A program made the translations under genes and the position numbers. The notes under the pieces are model-generated. The model ran no database searches, was not told the DNA's origin, and saw nothing but the letters and a program-made list of their open reading frames with translations. A stretch of DNA of 64,000 nucleotides from JAGRGG01 sp965217265 (GTDB lineage: Bacteria > Pseudomonadota > Alphaproteobacteria > Geminicoccales > Geminicoccaceae): contig CBDCHP010000011.1 in NCBI GenBank assembly GCA_965217265.1, positions 1,054,001 through 1,118,000 of the forward strand, read 5' to 3'. Below, in pieces: positions 8,188 through 15,783 of the stretch (position 1 is the stretch's first letter; each line of letters begins with the position of its first letter).

Positions 8188-9308
8188 GCGTGGCCATCCA
8201 GGACGGGTTCGGCCCCGTCCAAGAGGTGACCGGCCCGCCGCGCTTTAGTTTCGAGATAGAAGCGGTTGTGCTCGTTGGCTCCGAAAGCATGGGGCACGCG
8301 CCGCACGACCGCAAGCCCGTGCTTGGTGAGCGCGTCCACCTTGGCCGGGTTGTTGGTGAGCAGCCTGACGGCAGGGATCTTGAGGCCCTTGAGCATGGTG
8401 ACGGCGGCGACGAAATCGCGCTCGTCCGGCTCGAAGCCTAAATGCGTGTTGGCGTCGACCGTATCGAAGCCGGCGCTCTGCAATTGATACGCGCGCAGCT
8501 TGTTGACGAGGCCGATGCCGCGCCCCTCCTGCGCCAGGTAGATCAGGACGCCGGATCCTTCGAGCGCCATCCGCCGCAACGCGCCCATGAGCTGATCGCC
8601 GCAATCGCAGCGCATCGAGCCCAGCACGTCGCCGGTGAAGCATTCCGAGTGCAGGCGGCACAAGGGTGCCTCGTGCGCCTCGGGCTCGCCGACGAGGACG
8701 GCGTAGTGCTCCGGACCGCCCAAGCGCGAGCGAAAGGCGACGAGGCGGGTGTCGGCCGCGATCTTGAGCGGCAGCGCCGCCTCGGCGACGGGGAGCAGGT
8801 CCTGTGCCACGGCGAGGCGGTGTCCCTCGATCGCCTCGGCGCCGACCCCGGCGCGTACCGGCAGACCGGCCACCGGACCGCCCGTGACGAAGACGGAGGG
8901 CAACAGGCCGGCGTCCTTGGCCAAGCGCACGGCGGCGCGCTCGACCGGCTCGGCCGGTCGTACCGGCGCCGCGCGCAAGATCGCGGCCGAGACCGATTGC
9001 GGGCGTACCGGGTCGGCGAGCGCGCGCACCGTGCCCGGCGACGCGGTGGGCGGCAAGGTCACTACCACAGCCTCGTCGCGCGGGACCGTCTCCGGGTTGA
9101 TCGCCTCCAGACGCTCGCGGGTCAGGACGAGCCCGATTGCGCCCTCGGCGGCGAGCAGGCGCTCGATCTCGATGTCGGGTAGCGCTTCGGGGGCGTAGGC
9201 CACACAAAAACCGGCGCCGTGCTCGATCGCGACGCCGAGGCCGCCCCCCAAGATCCGCTCGGCCGCGGCGACCTCGACGAAGCGCCAGTGCGCGTTGTGA
9301 CCCGACAT
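8166..9308 (-). CDS. ribA: GTP cyclohydrolase II family protein (RibA) with degenerate DHBP-synthase-like N-terminus
   Basis: 380 aa. The C-terminal ~200 residues are a complete GTP cyclohydrolase II domain: zinc cysteines in CFTGDVLGSMRCDCGDQL, YLAQEGRGIGLVNKL, the DTVDAN segment, LLTNNPAKV and the terminal NRFYLETKARRAGH. This domain opens GTP to a pyrimidine at the head of riboflavin (or related) synthesis. The N-terminal ~170 residues resemble a worn DHBP-synthase or spacer domain without its usual acidic catalytic cluster. Start at ATG 9308 has GAAAGG 6 nt upstream; ATG 9314 is alternative. It is divergent from a dehydrogenase/PTPS/glycosyltransferase/methyltransferase set, which suggests a secondary-pathway RibA rather than the housekeeping copy. 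Confidence 0.9.
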   Translation of the reverse strand: MSGHNAHWRFVEVAAAERILGGGLGVAIEHGAGFCVAYAPEALPDIEIERLLAAEGAIGLVLTRERLEAINPETVPRDEAVVVTLPPTASPGTVRALADPVRPQSVSAAILRAAPVRPAEPVERAAVRLAKDAGLLPSVFVTGGPVAGLPVRAGVGAEAIEGHRLAVAQDLLPVAEAALPLKIAADTRLVAFRSRLGGPEHYAVLVGEPEAHEAPLCRLHSECFTGDVLGSMRCDCGDQLMGALRRMALEGSGVLIYLAQEGRGIGLVNKLRAYQLQSAGFDTVDANTHLGFEPDERDFVAAVTMLKGLKIPAVRLLTNNPAKVDALTKHGLAVVRRVPHAFGANEHNRFYLETKARRAGHLLDGAEPVLDGHACSTRMT

Positions 9309-9505
9309 GGACATCCTTTCTCGCCGCCGATGCCGGCGAAAGTTCGCCCTGGCCCGCGGCGTCGGCCCCGATCTTCGTTCTCCCGCGCGGAGGCGGTGCT
9401 GTGTTATCTGGCGTCGAAACGACGCTTCGCCCAGGGTTGCCCATCGGTGCTTAAAACGCAAATGGAAGAAAATTTACCTAACAAGCCCCGAAGTAGGGGT
9501 TCGTG

Positions 9506-10483
9506 ATGGCGTCGCAGGCCACCGCCTACTGGACGATCGGGCCGTTCGCCGGCGCCCTGCGCGAGGCGCCGATGCCAGAAATCAACGAGGGTCTGGCGCG
9601 GGTGCGGACGCGCTACTCCGGCGTCAGCCGCGGCACCGAGGCGCTGGTGGCGGCGGGGGGGGTGCCGCCAGGCGAGGCGTCGCGGATGCGCTGCCCCTTC
9701 CAGGCGGGCGACTTCCCCTTCCCGGTCAAGTACGGCTACGCCGCCGTCGGCACGGTCGAGGACGGCCCGGCCGGCCTCGTCGGCCAGGACGTGTTCTGCT
9801 TGCACCCGCACCAGGACCGCTTCGCCGTGCCGATCGAGGCCCTGCACCCCCTGCCCGAGGGGCTACCGCCCGGCCGGGCCGTGCTCGCCGCCAACATGGA
9901 AACCGCGCTCAACGGTGTCTGGGACGCCAGTCCTGCTCCAGGCGAGCGGGTCGTGGTATTCGGCGGCGGCGTCGTCGGCCTCCTCGTCGCGTGGCTGCTG
10001 CGCCCCTTGCCCAAGGTCGATCTCAAGCTCGCCGATCCCGACCCCGCCAAGGCCGCTGTGGCGACGGCGCTCGGGCTCGACCTCTGCCACCCCGACGCGC
10101 TCGACGGCTTCGACGCCGATCGCGTGATCGAGTGCTCCGGCAACGGTGCTGCGCTCGCCGCCGCCCTGGCCGCCGCCGGGGACGAGGCGGAGGTGACGGC
10201 TCTAAGCTGGTACGGTAGCGCGCCCGTCTCCCTGCCGCTCGGCGGCCCCTTCCACAGCCGCCGACTGGCGTTACGCGCGTCGCAGGTCGGGGCGGTGGCG
10301 CCGCGCCAGCGCCCGCGCTGGGACCACGCCCGCCGCCTGCGAAAGGCGCTCGACCTGCTTGACGACCCGGCCCTCGACGCCCTCGTCAACTCCGAGAGCG
10401 CCTTTGCCGACCTGCCGAAGGCCATGCCGAACATCCTGCGCGAGGGGAGCGGTGTGCTGTGCCATCGGGTGCGCTATGTTTGA
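9506..10483 (+). CDS. Zinc-independent MDR-type dehydrogenase (BchC-like)
   Basis: 325 aa medium-chain dehydrogenase/reductase. The GROES-like N-terminus has YSGVSRGTEALV and PFPVKYGYAAVG. The Rossmann half starts at VVVFGGGVVGLLVAWLL near residue 150. The catalytic-zinc Cys and the GHE motif of alcohol dehydrogenases are absent, as in BchC-like and quinone-reductase-like members, so the chemistry is probably a zinc-free hydride transfer. Start at ATG 9506 follows AGTAGGGG. It is divergent from ribA across ~200 bp and followed, after repeat copy 5, by the PTPS-like gene. The substrate is unknown; the context suggests a pterin or pyrimidine derivative. Confidence 0.82.
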   Translation: MASQATAYWTIGPFAGALREAPMPEINEGLARVRTRYSGVSRGTEALVAAGGVPPGEASRMRCPFQAGDFPFPVKYGYAAVGTVEDGPAGLVGQDVFCLHPHQDRFAVPIEALHPLPEGLPPGRAVLAANMETALNGVWDASPAPGERVVVFGGGVVGLLVAWLLRPLPKVDLKLADPDPAKAAVATALGLDLCHPDALDGFDADRVIECSGNGAALAAALAAAGDEAEVTALSWYGSAPVSLPLGGPFHSRRLALRASQVGAVAPRQRPRWDHARRLRKALDLLDDPALDALVNSESAFADLPKAMPNILREGSGVLCHRVRYV

Positions 10484-10485
10484 TG

Positions 10486-10646
10486 AACGCTTCAGTGTCG
10501 CATCGCGAGGCAGGCTGCCGCGCGGGCTTTTCTTTTCTCTTTTTGTCTTTGTTCGAGACTGGCCCTCGGCGCCGCGGCCAGCCGCCTCCGTTAACACTAG
10601 CAAAAAAGGAAAAAAGAAAGCCCCGCGCGGCGGACGCGTAAACGTA
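10486..10646. repeat. Palindromic intergenic element, copy 5 (core type A, inverted)
   Basis: It begins TGAACGCTTC right after the dehydrogenase stop and ends in a worn right arm (GCGGCGGACGCGTAAACGT). The core reads GGCCCTCGGCGCCGCGGCC and then CCTCCGTTAACACTAGC, the reverse complement orientation of copies 1, 7 and 8. The left arm carries about 15 extra bp. It lies between two co-directional genes. Confidence 0.85.
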
Positions 10647-10669
10647 TCTCTTGAGAGGAAGCACGACTC

Positions 10670-11071
10670 ATGTACTATGTTCGCGTACGCGACCACGTGA
10701 TGATCGCGCACAGCTTCGAGGGCGAGGTATTCGGCCCGGCGCAAGCACTACACGGCGCCACGTTCGTCGTCGACGTCACCTTGATGCGCGACGACCTGCC
10801 GGGGCCGGAGAACATCGTCGTCGATATTGGCTTGGCATTGGAGGCGCTCAAGGGCGCGCTCGACCCGGTGCGCTACCGCAACCTCAACGAGATGCCGGAG
10901 ATGAGAGGGCAGAACACGACGACCGAGTACCTCGCCCGCTACGTGTTCGAGCGCATGGCCGAGGCGGTGCGAGACGGCAGGCTCGGACCGGGCTCAGAAG
11001 GGCTGAGGGCGATCCGGGTCGAACTCGGCGAGAGCCACGTCGCCTGGGGCGGCTACGAGGGCCGGCTTTGA
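10670..11071 (+). CDS. 6-pyruvoyl-tetrahydropterin synthase / QueD-like protein with altered zinc site
   Basis: 133 aa, a T-fold protein of the PTPS/QueD family by overall layout: N-terminal VRDHVMIAHSF with the first His, ALHGATFVVDVTL at the second zinc strand, ENIVVDIGLAL, a YRNLNEM stretch, TTEYLARYVFERM and a final VELGESHVAWGGYEG carrying the conserved Glu. The usual HGH zinc pair is here HGA, the catalytic Cys upstream of it is missing, and LDHxxLN is YRNLNEM. If it still binds zinc, the site differs. A pterin-binding or altered-lyase role is inferred. ATG 10670 follows GAGAGGAA. It belongs to the ribA-MDR-PTPS-GT-MT neighbourhood. Confidence 0.75.
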   Translation: MYYVRVRDHVMIAHSFEGEVFGPAQALHGATFVVDVTLMRDDLPGPENIVVDIGLALEALKGALDPVRYRNLNEMPEMRGQNTTTEYLARYVFERMAEAVRDGRLGPGSEGLRAIRVELGESHVAWGGYEGRL

Positions 11072-11087
11072 GGGATTCGCCTCAGCC

Positions 11088-11447
11088 TCAAAGCGGGGCC
11101 GGGCGGTTGTCGGCGAGGCGCAGCCAGCCGCGGGTGATCCGCCAGACGTGCCAGAGCCACAAGACCCCGAGGATCGCCCAGCCGATCAGGATGAAGGTCG
11201 TGATCGTGCCGACGATGCCCCAGAGCAGCGTCCACCAGAACGTGCGGATGCTGTAGGTCAGATGGCTGGCGTAGAGCGGATCGGCATCGCCGCGGGCGAC
11301 GTAGGCAAGGATGGCGCCGAGCAGCCAGGGAACGCCGGTGAACAGGGCGACGGCGTAGAGGGCGTAGGTCGCGTGCGCGGCGGCGCGTCCGGCGTTGCCC
11401 TGCGTCACGGCCGTCTCGGGGCGCGGTTCGATGTAGGTCCGGTCCAT
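11088..11447 (-). CDS. DUF4870-like small membrane protein
   Basis: 119 aa. It has a polar N-terminus followed by three hydrophobic segments (ALYAVALFTGVPWLLGAILAY, the TFWWTLLWGIVGTITTFILIG stretch, and ILGVLWLWHVWRIT), the layout of DUF4870/TIC20-like proteins. It is an inner-membrane protein of unknown function. The ATG at 11447 has a very strong GAGGAGGAG ribosome site. It is convergent with the PTPS-like gene (16 nt gap) and its start codon overlaps the start of the divergent glycosyltransferase at a CATG tetranucleotide. Confidence 0.8.
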   Translation of the reverse strand: MDRTYIEPRPETAVTQGNAGRAAAHATYALYAVALFTGVPWLLGAILAYVARGDADPLYASHLTYSIRTFWWTLLWGIVGTITTFILIGWAILGVLWLWHVWRITRGWLRLADNRPAPL

Positions 11448-12540
11448 GCTCTCCTCCTCGGTTGAGTTCGCCTTCGCCTTGCCGGGGCCGATCGAGGCCC
11501 GGACCGGCGGCACGATCTACGATCGCCGCCTGATCGGGGCGCTCTCACATATGGGGATCAAAGCTCAGATCATCAACTTGGCGCCGTCCTTCCCCTACCC
11601 GACGCCGGGTGATCTCGACGCGGCGGCCGCGGCGTTCGCGGCCTTGCGGCCGGGTCTGCCGCTCGTCGTCGACGGCTTGGGCTTGGGCGCGATGCCGGGT
11701 CTGGCGGCGCGAACCGGGGCAGTGCGCCCGCTCGTCGCCCTCGTCCACCACTCGCTCGCCCACGAGACCGGCCTCGATCCGATGACGGCGGCGGACCTCG
11801 CGGCGAGCGAGCGGGCGGGGCTCGGGCACGCGCACCGCGTCGTCGTCACCTCGCCCGCGACCGCGCGCGCTCTCGCCGCGGACTTCGCCGTGCCGGTTGA
11901 GCGGATCACCGTCGCCCTGCCCGGTACGGCGCCCCGGCCCCGCGCCAGGGGCTCCCGTCCGCCGCTCGTCCTCAACGTCGGCGCGGTGACGCCGCGCAAG
12001 GACCAGACCGCGCTGGTGCGGGTCCTGGCGACGCTGCCGGATCTCCCTTGGCGGCTCGTGATCGCCGGCTCCATGACGCGCGACCCGGCGACGGCGGCGG
12101 GGCTTCGGGCCGAGATCGCCCGCCTCGGCTTCGGCACACGAGTCGATCTCGTCGGCGAGTGCGACGAGGCGACCCTCGACCGGCTGTTCGCCGCCGCCGA
12201 CCTCTTCGCCTCGACGGCGCGTTACGAGGGTTACGGCATGGCAATTGCCGAAGCGCTCGTCGCCGGCCTGCCGGTCGTCGCCGTCAGGGGCGGCGCCGTC
12301 GCCGAGACCCTGCCCGAGACGGCCGGCCTCCTGGTCGACGCGGACGATGAAGGGGCGCTCGCGGCGGCGATCCACCTCTGCCTCACCGACCGGGGGCGCC
12401 GCGACCGGCTCGCGGCCGGCGCGCTCGCGGCCGGGCGTGGGGCGCCGACCTGGGCCGATGCGGCCGGCAGGGTCGCCGACGTCCTCAGGGCGGTGACGGG
12501 GCGCGAACCGTGGGACTCGACCAGACTGGAGGAACGATGA
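11446..12540 (+). CDS. Glycosyltransferase family 4 (GT-B fold)
   Basis: 364 aa. The N-terminal acceptor lobe begins FAFALPGPIEARTGGTIYDRRL, with the TGG glycine loop. The donor lobe starts at VLNVGAVTPRKDQTALV with the family lysine, and the nucleotide-sugar motif is STARYEGYGMAIAEAL (E-x7-E type) near residue 260. It probably transfers a sugar from a nucleotide donor to a small acceptor or lipid; the context beside PTPS and ribA-like genes suggests a pterin-like acceptor (inference). ATG 11446 is the only in-frame start that keeps the first strand. The stop overlaps the methyltransferase start (ATGA). Confidence 0.88.
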   Translation: MLSSSVEFAFALPGPIEARTGGTIYDRRLIGALSHMGIKAQIINLAPSFPYPTPGDLDAAAAAFAALRPGLPLVVDGLGLGAMPGLAARTGAVRPLVALVHHSLAHETGLDPMTAADLAASERAGLGHAHRVVVTSPATARALAADFAVPVERITVALPGTAPRPRARGSRPPLVLNVGAVTPRKDQTALVRVLATLPDLPWRLVIAGSMTRDPATAAGLRAEIARLGFGTRVDLVGECDEATLDRLFAAADLFASTARYEGYGMAIAEALVAGLPVVAVRGGAVAETLPETAGLLVDADDEGALAAAIHLCLTDRGRRDRLAAGALAAGRGAPTWADAAGRVADVLRAVTGREPWDSTRLEER

Positions 12541-13337
12541 GCGGTTTTGCCGCCGACTGGCTGGCCTTGCGCGAGCCCTACGACGCGAACGCGCGCGACG
12601 CCGGCCTGCTCGACCGGCTGGGGGCTTGGGCGGCGGACCGGGGGCGGCTGATCGTCGTCGATCTCGGCGGCGGTACCGGCTCGACGATGCGCGCCGTGGC
12701 GCCGGCGCTGCCGGTGCCGCAGACGTGGCACGTCGTCGAGATCGACGGGCGGCTGATCGCGGCCGGCCGGTCGCTGGCGCCGCCGCCGGGCGCCGAGGTC
12801 GTCTGGCACGGCGCCGACCTCGCCAGCGACCTGGAAGACCTGATCCCGAACGACGCCGACCTCGTCACCGGCTCGGCGCTCCTCGACCTCGTCGCCGCCG
12901 ACTGGCTGGACCGGCTCTGCGCCATCATTCGCCGCCGGCGCGTCGGCCTCTACGCGGCCTTGACCTACGACGGTCGGCAACGCTGGCGTCCGGGCGACGC
13001 CTTCGACCCGGACGCGCTCGCCCTGTTCGACCGGGACCAGCGCCGCGACAAGGGCTTCGGCCCGGCCTTGGGGCCGAACGCGCCGGCGGCGCTGCGCGAT
13101 CGGCTCGAAAGGGAGGGAAACTGGCACGAGGTCGCCGCCGACTGGCGCTTGGGCGCCGACGATCGGGCGATGCAGCAAGCCGTTCTGGAGGGTTGGGCCG
13201 AGGCAACCCGCAGCCTCGCCCCCGAGGCCGCCGACGAGATCGACGGCTGGGCCGCCGTCAGGGCGCGTTACATCCAGACCGGCCGCTCTTCGCTCACGGT
13301 CGGCCACCGTGACCAGCTCTGGCTGCCCGAACCTTGA
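12537..13337 (+). CDS. SAM-dependent methyltransferase (class I)
   Basis: 266 aa. Motif I VVDLGGGTGSTMRA near residue 40 and the acidic ribose-binding VVEIDGRL about 30 residues later define a class I Rossmann methyltransferase. Post-I (ADLVTGSALLDLV) and the TYDGRQRW region follow. It uses SAM to methylate an unidentified small molecule. The ATG overlaps the glycosyltransferase stop (ATGA) and is preceded by GGAGGA; its own TGA overlaps the TTG start of the next gene (TTGA). Tight coupling with the glycosyltransferase implies a shared pathway, perhaps a methylated glycoside of a pterin-like product. Confidence 0.88.
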   Translation: MSGFAADWLALREPYDANARDAGLLDRLGAWAADRGRLIVVDLGGGTGSTMRAVAPALPVPQTWHVVEIDGRLIAAGRSLAPPPGAEVVWHGADLASDLEDLIPNDADLVTGSALLDLVAADWLDRLCAIIRRRRVGLYAALTYDGRQRWRPGDAFDPDALALFDRDQRRDKGFGPALGPNAPAALRDRLEREGNWHEVAADWRLGADDRAMQQAVLEGWAEATRSLAPEAADEIDGWAAVRARYIQTGRSSLTVGHRDQLWLPEP

Positions 13338-15637
13338 GGCGCTGGGCCTTTCGCCTCGTCGCCGCCTTCGTCCTCGTCGTGATCGCCGGCGGACTCGGCT
13401 TCTACCTCTATCTGCGCGCCTCCCTGCCGCAGGTCGCGGGCGAGCGCGTCCTGCCCGGGCTCAAGCGGCCGGTCGAGGTGGTCCGCGACGCTCACGGCGT
13501 GCCGCACATCTACGCCGCCGACCCGCTCGACGCCTACGCGGCCTTGGGCTTCGTCCACGCGCAGGACCGACTGTTTCAGATGGATCTGCGCCGCCGCGCC
13601 GCCGCCGGACGGCTGTCCGAGGTCGCGGGGACCGCGACGCTGGAGACCGACCGGCTGTTTCGCACGCTCGGGTTCGAGCGCGTCGCCGCCGCGAACCTGG
13701 CGCACCTGGGCCCGGACGCGCGCGCCGTTCTGGATGCCTACGCGCGGGGGGTCAACGCCCGCATCGGGGGCGGCGGGCCCTTGGCGCCCGAGTTCTTGCT
13801 GCTCGGCTACGGGCCCGAGCCCTGGCGCCCGGCCGATACGCTGGCCTTCGGGCGGCTGATGGCCTGGGACCTGTCGGCCAACTGGCGCGACGAGTTGCTG
13901 CGCTATCGGCTGCGCGGCGTTCTCTCGCCCGAGCGCCTCGACCAACTGCTCTCGCCGGGCCTGGGCGGCGACGTCGGCGACGCGACCGGGATCACCCTGC
14001 CGCTGCCGCCCCTGCCGGCCGCCGACCTGCCGGGCAAGGGTTCGAACAGTTGGGCGGTGGCGCCGGCGCGGAGCGCCACCGGCGGCGCCCTGCTCGCCAA
14101 CGACACCCACCTCGGCCTCTCCGCCCCGGCACCCTGGTACCTCGCCCACCTCTCGGCGCCGGGCCTTGAGGCGATCGGCGGCACCCTGCCCGGCATCCCG
14201 GGCGTGCTGCTCGGCCACAACGGCGAGGCCGCCTGGGGGTTCACGACGACGCACTCGGACGTGCAGGACCTGATCGAGGTCCGCCCCGACCCGGCCGGCT
14301 ACCTGACCCCGGACGGCCCGGCGCCGTTTACGGTGCGCGAGGAGACGATCCATCTTCGCGACGGCGGGTCGGAGAGCTTGCGGGTGCGCGCGACGGCGGA
14401 CGGCCCCGTCGTCTCGGACGTGCTGGGCGGGGACGAGGTGCTGGCGCTGGCTTGGGTCGGCCTCGACCCCGAGGACCGGACCTTCGAGTCCTTCCTCGCC
14501 CTTCAGGGCGTCGCCGACTGGCCGGGCTTCGTCGAGGCGCTGGAAACCTACCGCACCCCGCAGCAGAACATCCTCTACGCCGACCGGGACGGCCACGTCG
14601 GCCTCATGGCGCCGGGCCGCGTGCCGATCAGGGCCGAGGGCGACGGACGCGCGCCCGGACCGGGCGGGAACTGGCGGGGCTTCATCCCCTTCGCCGATTT
14701 GCCGCGCAGCCTTGACCCGCCGTCCGGGCGGCTCGTCACCGCGAACAGCAAGATCGTGCCGGACAATTACCCCTACAGCCTCACCAAGGACTGGCCGCCG
14801 CCCTACCGGCAGGAGCGGGCGCTGGCCCTTCTCGATACCAAGCCCCGCCACGACGTCGCGGGCTTCATGGCGATGCAGACCGACCTCGTGTCGGGGATGG
14901 CGCGCGACCTCCTGCCGGCGATGCTGGCGCGAACCCCGCCGCCCGACGATGCGGGCACAAGGACGGCGCTCGAACGGCTCGCCGCCTGGGACGGCGCCGT
15001 GCGCCCGGACGCGGCCGAGCCGCTCGTGTTCTACGCTTGGTTCATTGCCTTCGGCAGCACCATCTACGCCGACGAGTTGGGCGAGGCCTACCCCCTCGCG
15101 CGGGGGCTGCGGCCCTTGTTCCTGCGCCGGGTTTTGCGCGAGTGGGGGGCGTGGTGCGACGACGCGGCGACGCCCGCGGCCGAGACCTGCGCCGATCGCT
15201 TGGCGCTGTCGCTGAAGATCGCGCTCGACGCGCTCGGCGAGCGCTACGGCGGCGATATCGACGCTTGGCGCTGGGACGCGGCGCACGTCGTTCGCCACCC
15301 GCACCCGCTCTCGGGCGTGCTGCCCGCGTGGCTGCGGCCGCTGCTCGACGTCGAGGGGACGCCCGGCGGCGACGCCTTCGGCCTCGACGTCGCCGCGTTC
15401 GCCGCCGTCGACCCGGCCGGCCCGTTCGAGGCCACACTCGGCCCCACCTTCCGCGCCGTCTATGACCTGGCCGACCCCGACCGCTCGCGCTTCCTCCAAC
15501 CGACGGGGCAGAGCGGCCACTTCCTCTCCGCCCACTACGCCGACCTGCAACTCCTGTGGGCCAAGGGCGAAGGATTGGCGATGACGACCGGGCGGGTGGA
15601 GGGCACGGTGCTCAAATTGGTGCCGGCGGGGGAATGA
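13334..15637 (+). CDS. Penicillin acylase family protein (Ntn hydrolase)
   Basis: 767 aa, in the size range of penicillin G/AHL acylases. An N-terminal signal/anchor helix (FVLVVIAGGLGFYLYL) implies export. The alpha-chain region has GVPHIYAADPLDAYAALGFVHAQDRLFQMDL. The autoprocessing site is GKGSNSWAVAP near residue 235, whose Ser becomes the N-terminal nucleophile of the beta chain. DTHLGLS and GHNGEAAWGFTTTHSDVQD follow. It would hydrolyse amide bonds of beta-lactams, acyl-homoserine lactones or N-acyl metabolites in the periplasm. TTG 13334 overlaps the methyltransferase stop, so it may be cotranscribed with the glycosyltransferase pair. Its TGA lies inside repeat copy 6. Confidence 0.93.
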   Translation: MRRWAFRLVAAFVLVVIAGGLGFYLYLRASLPQVAGERVLPGLKRPVEVVRDAHGVPHIYAADPLDAYAALGFVHAQDRLFQMDLRRRAAAGRLSEVAGTATLETDRLFRTLGFERVAAANLAHLGPDARAVLDAYARGVNARIGGGGPLAPEFLLLGYGPEPWRPADTLAFGRLMAWDLSANWRDELLRYRLRGVLSPERLDQLLSPGLGGDVGDATGITLPLPPLPAADLPGKGSNSWAVAPARSATGGALLANDTHLGLSAPAPWYLAHLSAPGLEAIGGTLPGIPGVLLGHNGEAAWGFTTTHSDVQDLIEVRPDPAGYLTPDGPAPFTVREETIHLRDGGSESLRVRATADGPVVSDVLGGDEVLALAWVGLDPEDRTFESFLALQGVADWPGFVEALETYRTPQQNILYADRDGHVGLMAPGRVPIRAEGDGRAPGPGGNWRGFIPFADLPRSLDPPSGRLVTANSKIVPDNYPYSLTKDWPPPYRQERALALLDTKPRHDVAGFMAMQTDLVSGMARDLLPAMLARTPPPDDAGTRTALERLAAWDGAVRPDAAEPLVFYAWFIAFGSTIYADELGEAYPLARGLRPLFLRRVLREWGAWCDDAATPAAETCADRLALSLKIALDALGERYGGDIDAWRWDAAHVVRHPHPLSGVLPAWLRPLLDVEGTPGGDAFGLDVAAFAAVDPAGPFEATLGPTFRAVYDLADPDRSRFLQPTGQSGHFLSAHYADLQLLWAKGEGLAMTTGRVEGTVLKLVPAGE

Positions 15638-15782
15638 ACGCTTCGCGTCCGCTGTGCGGGGCTTCTTTTTTCTCTTTTTTGCAACTTTGGTCGGGGCAGG
15701 CTTCGGCGTTGAGGCCAAATTCGAGAGCAAAGTTAAAAAACAAAAGGAAAAAGCCCGCGCGGCGAGCGCACGCGCAAGCGTT
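15637..15782. repeat. Palindromic intergenic element, copy 6 (core type B)
   Basis: It lies between convergent genes. The left end TGAACGCTTCGCG contains the acylase stop; the right end GCACGCGCAAGCGTT abuts the TGA of the minus-strand gene. The core reads CAGGCTTCGGCGTTGAGGCC, shared with copy 11 and different from the GTTAAC cores. Confidence 0.9.
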
Positions 15783-15783
15783 C

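Noticed and set aside
9309..9505. FMN riboswitch before ribA
   Set aside because: None of the conserved RFN-element blocks are visible in the divergent gap.
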